Below, piece by piece: positions 44,190 through 52,554 of a stretch of DNA of 64,000 nt; positions within the stretch are counted from its first letter, which is position 1; every line of letters starts with the position of its first letter. Below the pieces are notes generated by a model that saw nothing but the letters and a program-made list of their open reading frames with translations, was not told the DNA's origin and ran no database searches. Made by a program: the position numbers and the translations under genes. The DNA comes from Sphingomonas faeni (GTDB lineage Bacteria > Pseudomonadota > Alphaproteobacteria > Sphingomonadales > Sphingomonadaceae). Location of the stretch: positions 1,658,501-1,722,500 of the forward strand of contig NZ_JAUSZF010000001.1 in the NCBI RefSeq assembly GCF_030817315.1, in the 5' to 3' direction.

Positions 44190-44406
44190 GGCCGTCTACC
44201 CGTCGGTTGTCGCGTCAAGATCGACATTTAGGATGGTGTCAAAGTCACCGCAACGCTGCGACATACAACACGAGGCAATTCAACACGGTACCCGCCAATA
44301 CGCAAGTCGGCGAAGTCTGTTCGGACAAGGTAATAAACTGGGCAATAAACGGGGCTCGAAGCGGGGCTTCGTACGTTGGAAGCCGGTGGGATTTGTGAGA
44401 GGTATC

Positions 44407-44811
44407 ATGCTGTTCAGATGTTCGACTGCGATCGTGGCGATGGCGCTGATCGCAGCACCGGCATCGGCGCGGACGTCGCCGCCCGCCGGGGTCTGGGCCA
44501 ACCCGCGCAACACGGTGCACGTCACGTTCAAGCGGTGTCGCGATGCGATTTGCGGCACGGTCATATGGGCCAGCCGAACCGCGATCGAAGACGCTCGGGC
44601 TGGCGGCGCCGATCGACTGGTCGGCGAAGAACTGTTCCGTGACTTCGTCGAGGACGAACCCGGTCGGTGGAGCGGCGAGGTTTTCATCCCCGATGTCGGC
44701 CAGACCGTCTCCGGTACCATCACCCAGGGCGATGCGCGCACGCTGATCGGCGAAGGCTGCATGTTCGCCGGGTTCGGCTGCAAGACGCAGTCGTGGAAGC
44801 GGATCAAATAG
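44407..44811 (+). CDS. DUF2147 family secreted protein
   Basis: A 134-residue protein with a signal peptide ending at ASART. It has the DUF2147 pattern GVWANPRNTVHVTFKRCRDAICGTVIWAS, a middle with a DxxPGRWSGEVFIPD-like stretch, and the C-terminal GCMFAGFGCKTQSWKRIK. The Cys pairs are in usual family positions and may form disulfides in the periplasm. Function is unknown. The ATG at 44407 follows GAGAGG. It is divergent from the LOV kinase across 217 bases in which I saw no site I trust. Confidence 0.85.
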   Translation: MLFRCSTAIVAMALIAAPASARTSPPAGVWANPRNTVHVTFKRCRDAICGTVIWASRTAIEDARAGGADRLVGEELFRDFVEDEPGRWSGEVFIPDVGQTVSGTITQGDARTLIGEGCMFAGFGCKTQSWKRIK

Positions 44812-44849
44812 GCGCTTCGGTCCAGCCGAAAAAAATTTCGCGGGCAAAT

Positions 44850-44877
44850 CTTGAAGGCTGATATCGCGCGATTATTT
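44850..44877 (+). promoter_or_regulatory. Candidate sigma-32 (heat shock) promoter of hsp20
   Basis: CTTGAA at 44850-44855, a 15-base spacer, then ATTATTT at 44871-44877. This fits the alphaproteobacterial RpoH pattern (CTTGAA-N14/16-CYTATTT-like). The predicted start of transcription, about 44884, is the first base of the RNA-thermometer hairpins. Confidence 0.6.
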
Positions 44878-44883
44878 CCCCGG

Positions 44884-44967
44884 TCGCCGGACGCGTCGAT
44901 CGGTCCGGTGACTGAGGGCACCGGCTTTACCGGTGCTCCTTGTGCTCAGATTGCTCATGAGGAGGAT
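44884..44967 (+). promoter_or_regulatory. ROSE-type RNA thermometer in the hsp20 leader
   Basis: Three successive hairpins: a 9-bp stem at 44884-44892 with 44903-44911; GCACCGG/CCGGTGC at 44918-44936; and a last hairpin in which ATTGCTC (44950-44956) pairs with GAGGAT (44962-44967), with G44953 bulged. The last stem covers the Shine-Dalgarno AGGAGG. The U(U/C)GCU motif with a bulged G opposite the ribosome-binding site is the hallmark of ROSE elements, which melt at heat-shock temperature. Confidence 0.8.
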
Positions 44968-44973
44968 TTGGAT

Positions 44974-45459
44974 ATGAGGACGAACTTCGACTTTACGCCG
45001 TATCGTCGGTCCACGGTTGGTTTCGACCGGCTGTTCGACTTGCTGGAGGCTACCGCGCGGACCGAGACGGTCGATGGCTACCCGCCGTTCGATATCGAAC
45101 GCGAGAGCGAGGACAGCTACCAGATCACGCTCGCGGTCGCCGGGTTCCGGCCCGACGACATCGAGATCGTCGCGCAGAACAACCAGTTGACGGTCAGCGG
45201 GCGCAAACCCGACGAGCGTGACGATGGCCGTTTCGTCCACCGCGGGATCGCCACGCGCGCGTTCGAACGGCGCTTCCAGCTTGCCGATTTCGTGCAGGTG
45301 CGGAATGCGAGCTTCGACAATGGCCTGTTGCGCATCGCCCTGAAGCGCGAGGTGCCCGAAGCAATGAAGCCGCGCCGGATCGAGATTACCGGACCGGCAG
45401 CCAACGACCGGACCGCTGATCGCATCGAAGATCAGCAGGCGGAACGGTCCGCGGCATAA
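44974..45459 (+). CDS. Small heat-shock protein (Hsp20/IbpA type)
   Basis: A 161-residue ATP-independent holdase that binds unfolding proteins. The alpha-crystallin domain covers about residues 30-130: PPFDIERESEDSYQITLAVAGF, IEIVAQNNQLTVSGRK, and the late ALKREVPEAMKPRRIEI with the signature pattern near its end. The class-A style N terminus starts MRTNFDFTPYRRSTVGFDRLF. The ATG at 44974 is eight bases after AGGAGG, which lies in the ROSE hairpin. A strong terminator follows the stop. Confidence 0.95.
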   Translation: MRTNFDFTPYRRSTVGFDRLFDLLEATARTETVDGYPPFDIERESEDSYQITLAVAGFRPDDIEIVAQNNQLTVSGRKPDERDDGRFVHRGIATRAFERRFQLADFVQVRNASFDNGLLRIALKREVPEAMKPRRIEITGPAANDRTADRIEDQQAERSAA

Positions 45460-45463
45460 TATC

Positions 45464-45501
45464 GAAAGCGACTGCCGGCTTGCGCGCCGGCAGTTGCTTT
45501 C
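45464..45501 (+). terminator. Strong hairpin terminator after hsp20
   Basis: GAAAGC (45464-45469) pairs with GCTTTC (45496-45501), and ACTGCCGGC (45471-45479) pairs with GCCGGCAGT (45486-45494) around a short loop. The stem works in both directions, between the convergent hsp20 and the small protein gene at 45536. Confidence 0.82.
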
Positions 45502-45535
45502 ATCGCGACATTAAAATCGAATTCGAGCAATATAT

Positions 45536-45808
45536 TTAGCGCGGCGTCGGCAGACACACGTGAATGTCGCCAGCGGACGGCACGGTGGGCTTCGGTGGTG
45601 ATGTCATCCGCAGCCACCCCGCCCGTACGATCACGAACGCCACGCCGGCGGCAATGACCGCGAGGCCTAGCTCGATCTTGTGGAGCGTCTCGCGATTGCG
45701 GTCGTCGCTGTTCCACACGTCGTCCCAGTCCTGCTCGGACCGACGTTCGCGGTGCGCGAGAACGAGATCTGAGTCCAGGTCGGTGTCGTAATCGGTATGA
45801 TCCGCCAT
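45536..45808 (-). CDS. Small single-helix membrane protein, unknown function
   Basis: A 90-residue protein: an acidic N terminus with DYDTDLDSDLVLAHRERR, one transmembrane helix (LGLAVIAAGVAFVIVRAGWL) and a Pro-rich C terminus. No family recognised. The ATG at 45808 is preceded by CGGAG. It lies between Hsp20 and CsbD in a stress-gene block, which is the only clue to its role. Confidence 0.6.
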   Translation of the reverse strand: MADHTDYDTDLDSDLVLAHRERRSEQDWDDVWNSDDRNRETLHKIELGLAVIAAGVAFVIVRAGWLRMTSPPKPTVPSAGDIHVCLPTPR

Positions 45809-45979
45809 GCGCGGCTCCGTATTTCTAGTTTAGACCGTTCGTCTCACGAGGGACGGAACGTCTGTTTCGGCGACATTGCGCCGATGCACCACCATTCTGC
45901 CTGTTCCAACCGGAGCAAGTCGAGATGGTAAATGGTGACGACGGGATGTTGCGGCATCCCGTCGTCCTTCCGTCGCCGC

Positions 45980-46264
45980 TTACTTGCCGCGAAGCGTATT
46001 GATCAGGGCGATCCCGAGGACGCCGGCGACTGCCGCTGCGGCGAACGGACGCTCCTTGGAAAACTGGCGGACATAATCGACCAGCGGGCGCACGTTCTCT
46101 TCGACGACGTCCTTGGCCTGGCCAACCGTCTTCTGAACGGTACCGGAAAGCTGATCGGCTACGCCTTCGTTCTGCAGCGACTTGTCGCCGATCGCGCCGC
46201 CAAGCGTTTCCTTCACCTTGCCGCTGGTGTCGGTTGCCGTGCCGCTGAGGGTGTCGGTGTTCAT
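45980..46264 (-). CDS. CsbD-like stress protein with C-terminal membrane helix
   Basis: A 94-residue protein. The first 50 residues (GTATDTSGKVKETLGGAIGD, then GVADQLSGTVQKTVGQAKD) have the CsbD pattern of repeated G-x-x-K-x-x-x-G. The C terminus has a single hydrophobic helix (FAAAAVAGVLGIALIN), which many alphaproteobacterial CsbD relatives share. CsbD is a general stress protein of unknown molecular role. The ATG at 46264 follows GAAGGAGA. The 236-base gap upstream to 46500 shows no gene. Confidence 0.88.
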   Translation of the reverse strand: MNTDTLSGTATDTSGKVKETLGGAIGDKSLQNEGVADQLSGTVQKTVGQAKDVVEENVRPLVDYVRQFSKERPFAAAAVAGVLGIALINTLRGK

Positions 46265-46500
46265 GAATGATCTCCTTCGATGAGTGGACGATGGGGCTTC
46301 AAACGATGAAGCCGACGGGAATATCCCACCCTCGTCCAGCTGGTTAAAACGCTGGCGCGCACAAATTCGTGAAGTTCGGGTCCTGACGAACCAGAAACTC
46401 ATATCGCACAGCTACATAACCCATCGATCGGCGGATGTTTCCGCAGTATTCCTGCACCCGAACCCAGTACTAAAATACTAGGCGGGATCGGTACACTCCG

Positions 46501-47514
46501 TCACGACGACAGCCTGTCCCGCCGCATCGTGAGCGTAACGATCACGCCACCGGCCGACCATTCATACGCGATCGAGCCGCCGAGTTGCCCCGCGACCGAT
46601 CGCCGCACGAGCTTGCTGCCAAAGCCTTCGCCGGCGTTCGGGCTCTCGACTTCGGGGCCGCCGCGCTCGAGCCAGGTCAGGATCACGTCGTCGTCGGTCG
46701 CCGTGCTGGACAAGTCGAGCGTCCCAGTCGGCGCCGACAACGCACCGTATTTCATCGAATTGGTCGCGAGTTCGTGGATGACCAGTCCCAGGCCGGTCGC
46801 CGCCGCCTCGCCCACGCCCATCCGTTCGACCGCGACACGGATGCGCCCCTTGAAGGCACCCATGTCGTCGTAGGGCGCCAGCAGCACCGACAACAGGTCG
46901 CCGAGCAACGCCGCATTACCCTGTCCGCCCGGCAGCGGACGGACGAGATCGTGCGCCCGACCCAGCGCGCTCAGCCGCTCGGTCAGTTCGCGCGCCATGT
47001 CCTGCGTATTGGGCGCGGTTCGCGAGGTGATCGCCGTCAGGCCGCTGGCGATCGCGAGCAGGTTCTTGACGCGGTGGCTCATCTCGCCGGCGAGGAGTTC
47101 GTTGCCCTCTTCCGCCTGCTTGCGCCCGGTGACGTCGAGGAAGATTCCGAACATCGTCCGCCCGACGATCCCGACGTCCTCACCCTGCCCCCGCGCGGAA
47201 ATCCAGCGAACCTCTTCGCCGATCATTATCCGGAAATCGGTTTCATAACTGCCGAGCACGGCGCGCGTCGCCGCAAATGCCGATCGGACGCGGTCGCGAT
47301 CGGAGGGATGGATATGCGCGGACAATTCCTCGAACGTGACTTCGGCACGCCACGGCAGGCCCCATAGCTCGAAACCGCGTTCGTCCATCGTGAAGCCATC
47401 GGTGTCGACGTTCCAGGCCCAGAGCGCGACCCCCGCCGCACCCACGGCGAGGCGGAGATGCTCGGGTTTCCAAGCATGCGCCTTCGGTATCTCGGCAGTT
47501 TCGTCCGCAATCAC
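46501..47514 (-). CDS. PAS-domain HWE-type sensor histidine kinase
   Basis: A 337-residue cytosolic kinase. A PAS domain covers about residues 18-130 (WAWNVDTDGFTMDERGFELWGL). The HWE/HisKA_2 dimerisation motif is EMSHRVKNLLAIASGL with His147, then the N-box HELATNSMKYGAL and the W-x-E motif in LTWLERGGPEV. Kinases of this class often control the PhyR-NepR-EcfG general stress response in alphaproteobacteria; none of those genes is in the window, so the link is inference. The start is a GTG at 47514. Confidence 0.88.
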   Translation of the reverse strand: MIADETAEIPKAHAWKPEHLRLAVGAAGVALWAWNVDTDGFTMDERGFELWGLPWRAEVTFEELSAHIHPSDRDRVRSAFAATRAVLGSYETDFRIMIGEEVRWISARGQGEDVGIVGRTMFGIFLDVTGRKQAEEGNELLAGEMSHRVKNLLAIASGLTAITSRTAPNTQDMARELTERLSALGRAHDLVRPLPGGQGNAALLGDLLSVLLAPYDDMGAFKGRIRVAVERMGVGEAAATGLGLVIHELATNSMKYGALSAPTGTLDLSSTATDDDVILTWLERGGPEVESPNAGEGFGSKLVRRSVAGQLGGSIAYEWSAGGVIVTLTMRRDRLSS

Positions 47515-47580
47515 TTCGGCAATCCCCCGTCCGAACGAAGGGCCCGGTACGCTGCTAATACACAGTGCGAGCGGTTTACG

Positions 47581-48633
47581 TTAATCGCGTGCCGAGACCG
47601 GATGTTTACCGACTTCGACCGTGTTGAGACCGGGAACGCCGATCGACAGCGTCCCTGCTTCGATCGCTTCGACCGCCAGCATTCCAGCCCGCTTCCCCGC
47701 GGACCAGCGCCGCGCGACCGTAATGGGCGAAAAGTCGAGCGCCTTGCCGGCGACCTCCTCCTGCTGCTCGGTATAGGCAAGCCGAACTAGCGACACCGCA
47801 ATGTCCTCGCGGCCGGCATAGGCGACCTGCCACCGCTCGATGGTACGCCGGGATTGGGCGGCGAAGATCAGGTCCTGCATGCGACTGGCCGCTTCGCCAA
47901 GCGTCGTCGGTCGCGGCCCGTGGAGTGGCAACAGGTCCACCGCGATGCACAGCGTCGGTCTCGACGGTGGGTCGCGGAAAACCGGGTCGAGCGGCAGGTT
48001 CGCGGACAGGCCGCCGTCGACCAGCCAGCGGCCATCGACTTCGACCGGTGGAAACGCGACCGGCAGCGCGGCGCTGGCGCGAATGTGCTCGGGTCCGATC
48101 TGCGTCGTGGTGCTGTCGAACACGACGTCCTCGCCGGTTTCGAGATCGACGGCGGTCGCGGTGTAGCGGCACGCGCCCACGTTAAGCCGCTCGAAATCGA
48201 CCAGCGTCTCCAGCGTTGTCGCGAGCTGGTTGGTTTCGAAGATCGACGGGCGGTTGTCGCTCCACGGCGTTAAGGCGGACAACATCGGCCCGAAGATCCC
48301 GGGGCGACCGAGGGCGGTGGACCAACCCACCGCATTCGTCCGGCGACTCGTTTCGAACGCACTTGGCCAAGGGAAATCGAACGCTACGGGCGACCGAGCC
48401 GGTGCCCAGAACGTCCGCAAGGTTTCGATCCGGCGATCGGGGGCCGAACCGGCGATCAGCGCGCCGTTGATGGCACCGATCGATGCGCCGATGATCCAGT
48501 CGGGTTGGAGGCCAAGGTCATGCAACGCTTCGTAGACCCCGGCCTCGAACGCGCCGAGCGCGTTGCCGCCACTGAGGACGAGCACGACGTCGAAGTTGCG
48601 TACGGCCTCTTCCGCTTCGACGCCTGGTGTCAT
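47581..48633 (-). CDS. Patatin-like phospholipase
   Basis: A 350-residue lipid acyl hydrolase. It shows the oxyanion motif LSGGNALGAFEAGV, the nucleophile elbow IGASIGAINGALIAG (G-x-S-x-G), and the catalytic Asp in WLVDGGLSANLP, i.e. the DGG/A motif. No signal peptide is seen, so it acts in the cytosol or at the inner face of the membrane. It overlaps the SDR gene by four bases (ATGA), so they form one transcription unit. Confidence 0.92.
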   Translation of the reverse strand: MTPGVEAEEAVRNFDVVLVLSGGNALGAFEAGVYEALHDLGLQPDWIIGASIGAINGALIAGSAPDRRIETLRTFWAPARSPVAFDFPWPSAFETSRRTNAVGWSTALGRPGIFGPMLSALTPWSDNRPSIFETNQLATTLETLVDFERLNVGACRYTATAVDLETGEDVVFDSTTTQIGPEHIRASAALPVAFPPVEVDGRWLVDGGLSANLPLDPVFRDPPSRPTLCIAVDLLPLHGPRPTTLGEAASRMQDLIFAAQSRRTIERWQVAYAGREDIAVSLVRLAYTEQQEEVAGKALDFSPITVARRWSAGKRAGMLAVEAIEAGTLSIGVPGLNTVEVGKHPVSARD

Positions 48634-49643
48634 CGGCGGGTAGGTTTCGGCCGGCTGAGCGCCACCGCGATCCCGGCGCCGACGACACCGAGCATCAGAA
48701 AGGCAGGGTGGAGCTTCTGCGCCTGCAACACGGTGCTCGATGTCCGCGCATGGACGTTCTGGCTTCCGCGCAACGCATCGACACGCGGTTCATACAAATT
48801 GTCGCGGCGCGTCGGGTCGCCGGGATCGTCCGGCTTCTGCTGCGTGGTCGTGCCGACCAGTTCCATGATCCTGTCGCTCAACCGCGGCGCGGCGCGCGAC
48901 AGAAGTGAAGACACGAGACCGCCGCCCCCCGCGTACAGCGTCCGCCGCGATGTCTCGCAGGCGAACAGCACGGCATCGGCGACGACCGACGGCGCGTAGA
49001 GCGGCGGCGGCAGGCGCGGTGGCTGGTCCATGAAGTTGCGCGCATGTTCAGGAAACGGCGTGTCGATCGCGCCGGGCTTGATCAACGTGACCGAGATCGG
49101 GGCCCCCTCCTGCTCCAACTCCATCCGCAGCGTATCGGTCAGCGCCTGCACCGCATGCTTGGTTGCGCAATATGGGCCCTGCTCGACGATCGCGCGATCA
49201 CTCAGGATGGAGCCGATATTGACGATCGCGCCACCCCGCCCGCGCAGATGCCGCGCGGCGACGAGCGATCCGTGCAACAGGCCGAAGTAATTGACGTCGA
49301 ACACCCGGCGGTGATCGGCGACCGGCACCTGTTCGAGCGTGCCGTAGGTGCCCGTGCCAGCATTGTTGACCCAGCTGTCGAACCCGCCGAACGTTTCGAT
49401 CGCGACGGCGGCGACCCGCTCGACTCCCGCCATGTCGCTCACGTCCGCCACGCAGATCGCGATGCGTCCCCCGTCGGCGGACAAGCGATCGCGAAGCGCC
49501 TCCAATGCCGCCTCGTTACGCGCCGTCGCGACGACCGCGGCACCGCGCCTTACCGCCTCCTCGACGATCGCGAGGCCATTGCCGCTGGTCGCGCCGGTGA
49601 CGACGATGACCTGATCGCGCAGGCGTTTCAGCGTGATGGCCAT
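48630..49643 (-). CDS. Short-chain dehydrogenase/reductase with C-terminal extension
   Basis: A 337-residue SDR. The cofactor motif is TGATSGNG (residues 16-23), the active site Ser lies in IGSILSD and the Tyr/Lys in PYCATKHAV, plus WVNNAGTG. Residues of about 250-337 extend the usual 250-residue fold, with a Pro/Arg-rich part and a hydrophobic C-terminal helix (AFLMLGVVGAGIAVAL) that probably anchors it to the membrane. It overlaps the patatin gene; a lipid substrate is inference. It lies six bases after the HAD gene stop. Confidence 0.9.
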   Translation of the reverse strand: MAITLKRLRDQVIVVTGATSGNGLAIVEEAVRRGAAVVATARNEAALEALRDRLSADGGRIAICVADVSDMAGVERVAAVAIETFGGFDSWVNNAGTGTYGTLEQVPVADHRRVFDVNYFGLLHGSLVAARHLRGRGGAIVNIGSILSDRAIVEQGPYCATKHAVQALTDTLRMELEQEGAPISVTLIKPGAIDTPFPEHARNFMDQPPRLPPPLYAPSVVADAVLFACETSRRTLYAGGGGLVSSLLSRAAPRLSDRIMELVGTTTQQKPDDPGDPTRRDNLYEPRVDALRGSQNVHARTSSTVLQAQKLHPAFLMLGVVGAGIAVALSRPKPTRR

Positions 49644-49648
49644 GTCGA

Positions 49649-50314
49649 TCAGCGTCCCAGCGGCGAGGTTGCGTAACCGGCGAGCAAGGCCGCCACGTCG
49701 TCATAGATCGCGACCGCACCCGCAGCCTCGAGTTGCTCGTCGTCAAACTTGCCCGACCGTACGGCGACCGCAGCGACACCGCACTTCGCGGCTGCCTCGA
49801 TATCATAGGGCGTGTCGCCAACGACGATCACTTCGCTCGGATCGACTCCCGGCAGCTTCTTAAGGGCGGTCGCGAAGATGTCGGGGGCAGGCTTGGTCTT
49901 CTCGACATCGTCGCTGCTCGTCGTCGCGGCAATCAGGTCGCGTGCATCGAGCAGGTCGATATAGTGGTCGAGTTCCGGCCCCGACGCCGACGATGCCAGC
50001 ACCACGCTTTGGCCGAGACCGTGCGCGTGCGCCAGCAGGTCGTGCGCGCGTGCGAACGGCTTGGCGGTCTCCAGATACTTCGCCTTGAAGACCGCGCCAT
50101 GCGCCTCGCCGAGCGCCTCCTGCTGGTCTTCGTCCGCATCCGGCAAGAGCGTGGGCACGAGCATGTCGGTCCCCTTGCCGATCTGATCGTGGATCACCTG
50201 GCGATCGAACGACGCATCGATACCAGCGAACGCCTCCTCCCAGGCGAGAACGTGCATGTCGTTGGTGTCGACCAGCGTGCCGTCGATGTCGAAGAATATC
50301 GCTTTGATCTGCAT
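49649..50314 (-). CDS. HAD-family phosphatase (phosphoglycolate phosphatase-like)
   Basis: A 221-residue HAD hydrolase. Motif I is FFDIDGTLVDTND (nucleophile Asp near residue 9), motif II the Ser in VVLASSASG, motif III Lys in EKTKPAPDIFA and motif IV VIVVGDTPYDIEAA. The alpha-helical cap lies between residues 18 and 90. This fits the Gph/YcjU-like subfamily IA, but the substrate is not clear. The ATG at 50314 follows AGGATT. It starts the minus-strand run HAD-SDR-patatin. Confidence 0.92.
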   Translation of the reverse strand: MQIKAIFFDIDGTLVDTNDMHVLAWEEAFAGIDASFDRQVIHDQIGKGTDMLVPTLLPDADEDQQEALGEAHGAVFKAKYLETAKPFARAHDLLAHAHGLGQSVVLASSASGPELDHYIDLLDARDLIAATTSSDDVEKTKPAPDIFATALKKLPGVDPSEVIVVGDTPYDIEAAAKCGVAAVAVRSGKFDDEQLEAAGAVAIYDDVAALLAGYATSPLGR

Positions 50315-50722
50315 AGTAAAATCCTGGAATGAATGTGCGCCCGATCGCCAGGCCCCGGAACCGATCACGGTCCGGTTTCTCCGGCGCGTCGGCGAAATGC
50401 GACACGGCTGAAACGGTTCGCCGGGGAAATTGGCCCCAATCTTCTTTGTTATCCTGGTACAATCTCGCCAATACTGATGCCGATCAACATGAAATATAAA
50501 TGCCCGTTAATGCGGCTTCGCAGGAACGATGACGCGGTCACAAACGCTATGCTCTTCGAAGCGTAGACTTGGCGGCATCCGCAGGGTCGCTTGCTACCCG
50601 GTGCCACCCTCGCGTCACTTGAGCAGACCGATGACGACTGACCTGGTTTCTAATCGGCCGGCGTAATCATGTCGCGCCGACCGTATTTCTACGACCCGTT
50701 ACTATGAATTGGAGACGTTCTG
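50315..50722. other. Intergenic region between HAD and zinc alcohol dehydrogenase genes
   Basis: A 408-base gap between divergent genes, somewhat less GC-rich than the surrounding sequence around 50440-50500. I see no gene or tRNA. GGAAC at 50523 followed after 17 bases by CGCT is a weak EcfG-like match. The ADH start is preceded by GGAGA. Confidence 0.55.
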
Positions 50723-51895
50723 ATGCGCGCACTTGTTTGGCATGGAAAAGGCGATGTTCGGGTCGATACTGTTGCGGATCCCGAGATCAAGCATCCCCGC
50801 GATGCGATCATCAAGGTTTCGGCCTGTGCGATCTGCGGATCCGATCTTCATCTGCTCGACGGCTACCAGCCGACGATGCAGGCGGGCGACATCCTGGGTC
50901 ACGAGAACATGGGCGTGGTCGTCGCACTCGGCTCCGAAGTCACCAATCTGAAGATCGGCGACCGCGTCGTCGTGCCGTTCACGATCAGCTGCGGCGATTG
51001 CTTCTTCTGCCGCAAGGGGCTGTTCTCCGCATGCGAGCGGACCAACCCGAATGCTGAGATGGCGATCAAGGCGATGGGCCATTCGCCCGCCGGTTTGTTC
51101 GGCTTCAGCCACATGCTGGGCGGCTATTGCGGTGGCCAGGCCGAGTATCTGCGCGTGCCGATGGCCGATATCGGTCCGATCAAGGTGCCCGACAACGTCA
51201 CCGACGACCAGGCGCTGTTCCTCTCGGACATCTTCCCAACGGGCTATATGGCAGCCGAGAACGCGAACATCGAGGCGGGCGATACCGTGGCGATCTGGGG
51301 CTGCGGTCCGGTCGGCCAGTTCGCGATCCGCTCGGCGCTGATGCTGGGTGCAGGGCGCGTGATCGCGATCGACGAAGTACCCGAGCGCCTCGCAATGGCC
51401 GAGGCCGGCGGTGCGGAGACGATCAACTTCGCCGAAGTCGACAGCGTCTATGACGAGCTCCAGTTCCGCACCAAGGGTCGCGGTCCGGATAGCTGCATCG
51501 ATGCGGTGGGTGCCGAAGCATCCGGTCATGGCGCAGTCGATGCGGTGATCGACAAGGTGAAGGCCGCGACCTTCCTCGCCACCGACCGCGTACACGTGCT
51601 GCGCGAGGCGATCATGAGCTGCCGGATGGGCGGCACGGTGTCGATCCCCGGCGTCTATGTCGGGATGGGCGACAAGATCCCGATCGGCGCGATGATGAAC
51701 AAGGGACTGACGATCAAGACCGGCCAGACTCACGTCCAGGCCTATACCAAGCCGCTGCTCGCGCGGATCGAAGCGGGCGATATCGACCCGAGCTTCGTCG
51801 TGACGCACCCGGCCAGCCTCGAGGATGCGCCTGAAATGTACCAGAAGTTCCGCGACAAGCAGGACGGGGTCATCAAGGTCGTGCTGCGGCCGTGA
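50723..51895 (+). CDS. Zinc-dependent alcohol/aldehyde dehydrogenase
   Basis: A 390-residue medium-chain dehydrogenase. The catalytic zinc region is [15 protein letters not shown] and [10 protein letters not shown]; the structural zinc Cys set lies in [15 protein letters not shown]; the NAD fold motif is [10 protein letters not shown]. The long [15 protein letters not shown] segment and length near 390 place it with glutathione-independent formaldehyde-dehydrogenase-like enzymes. Given the broken frmA in this window it could be a second route for aldehydes, an inference. The ATG follows GGAGA. Confidence 0.9.
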   Translation: MRALVWHGKGDVRVDTVADPEIKHPRDAIIKVSACAICGSDLHLLDGYQPTMQAGDILGHENMGVVVALGSEVTNLKIGDRVVVPFTISCGDCFFCRKGLFSACERTNPNAEMAIKAMGHSPAGLFGFSHMLGGYCGGQAEYLRVPMADIGPIKVPDNVTDDQALFLSDIFPTGYMAAENANIEAGDTVAIWGCGPVGQFAIRSALMLGAGRVIAIDEVPERLAMAEAGGAETINFAEVDSVYDELQFRTKGRGPDSCIDAVGAEASGHGAVDAVIDKVKAATFLATDRVHVLREAIMSCRMGGTVSIPGVYVGMGDKIPIGAMMNKGLTIKTGQTHVQAYTKPLLARIEAGDIDPSFVVTHPASLEDAPEMYQKFRDKQDGVIKVVLRP

Positions 51896-51974
51896 CACTA
51901 ATGGCGATCCGATCCGTTCTTATCGAGCGGGTCGGATCGGTACGGCGTTCCGACCCATTCAGAAGGACATATCC

Positions 51975-52439
51975 ATGAGTGACAAGGTTCAAACTCCCGT
52001 TCCCGGCAATCCCGCAACCAAGGGCCAACCCGACGGCGTTTCGGACTCGCCACGGGGAGACACCACCCGTGACGTTCACGGCCGGTCCGAGGGCGGCGAA
52101 AGCGGCGGTGGCGCCTATCCCAATCCCCACGCTGGCAAGACCCCGACCAACACGGGTTTCATGGCACATGGCGGCCAGACCGATATCGCCTACCACGGCG
52201 GCGGACAGGCTGGCGAAGACGGTGGCAGCGCGGCTAACGGCGTGGCCGGATCGGGCGGCGACGCACCGTCTACGATCGCGTCCGACCCCGATGCCGACCG
52301 TAAACCCCATGCGATCGCGGCGGAGGGCAAGACGATCGAGGTCGTCGAGACATCCGGTGTTGCCGAAGCCGAAGCTGCCGGGAAGGTCGGAACGGATGCC
52401 GACTATGAGGAAGAGCAGAAGAAGCCAGGCGCGGGTTGA
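51975..52439 (+). CDS. Gly/Asp-rich hypothetical protein
   Basis: A 154-residue, probably disordered acidic protein rich in Gly, Asp, Pro and Glu (for example GRSEGGESGGGAYPNPHAG and a central GGGQAGEDGGSAANG). No transmembrane segment or known domain. Such hydrophilin-like proteins are often desiccation- or stress-linked, but that is only suggested by composition. The ATG at 51975 is eight bases after AGAAGGA. It may be read through from the dehydrogenase, which ends 79 bases before. Confidence 0.65.
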   Translation: MSDKVQTPVPGNPATKGQPDGVSDSPRGDTTRDVHGRSEGGESGGGAYPNPHAGKTPTNTGFMAHGGQTDIAYHGGGQAGEDGGSAANGVAGSGGDAPSTIASDPDADRKPHAIAAEGKTIEVVETSGVAEAEAAGKVGTDADYEEEQKKPGAG

Positions 52440-52554
52440 CCGGCAGGTAGCTGGTTCGCGGATTGAGGTCTCGGCGGATCAGCCATAGGAGTGCCGTCTC
52501 ACGGATAGGCGCCGGGCAATCTGGCCAGGTGCCTTCCGTGGACGAGGATGTCGA

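Noticed and set aside
50523..50548. GGAAC-N17-CGCT before the zinc alcohol dehydrogenase
   Set aside because: One mismatch in the -10 box and a leader of about 170 bases make it too weak to call.
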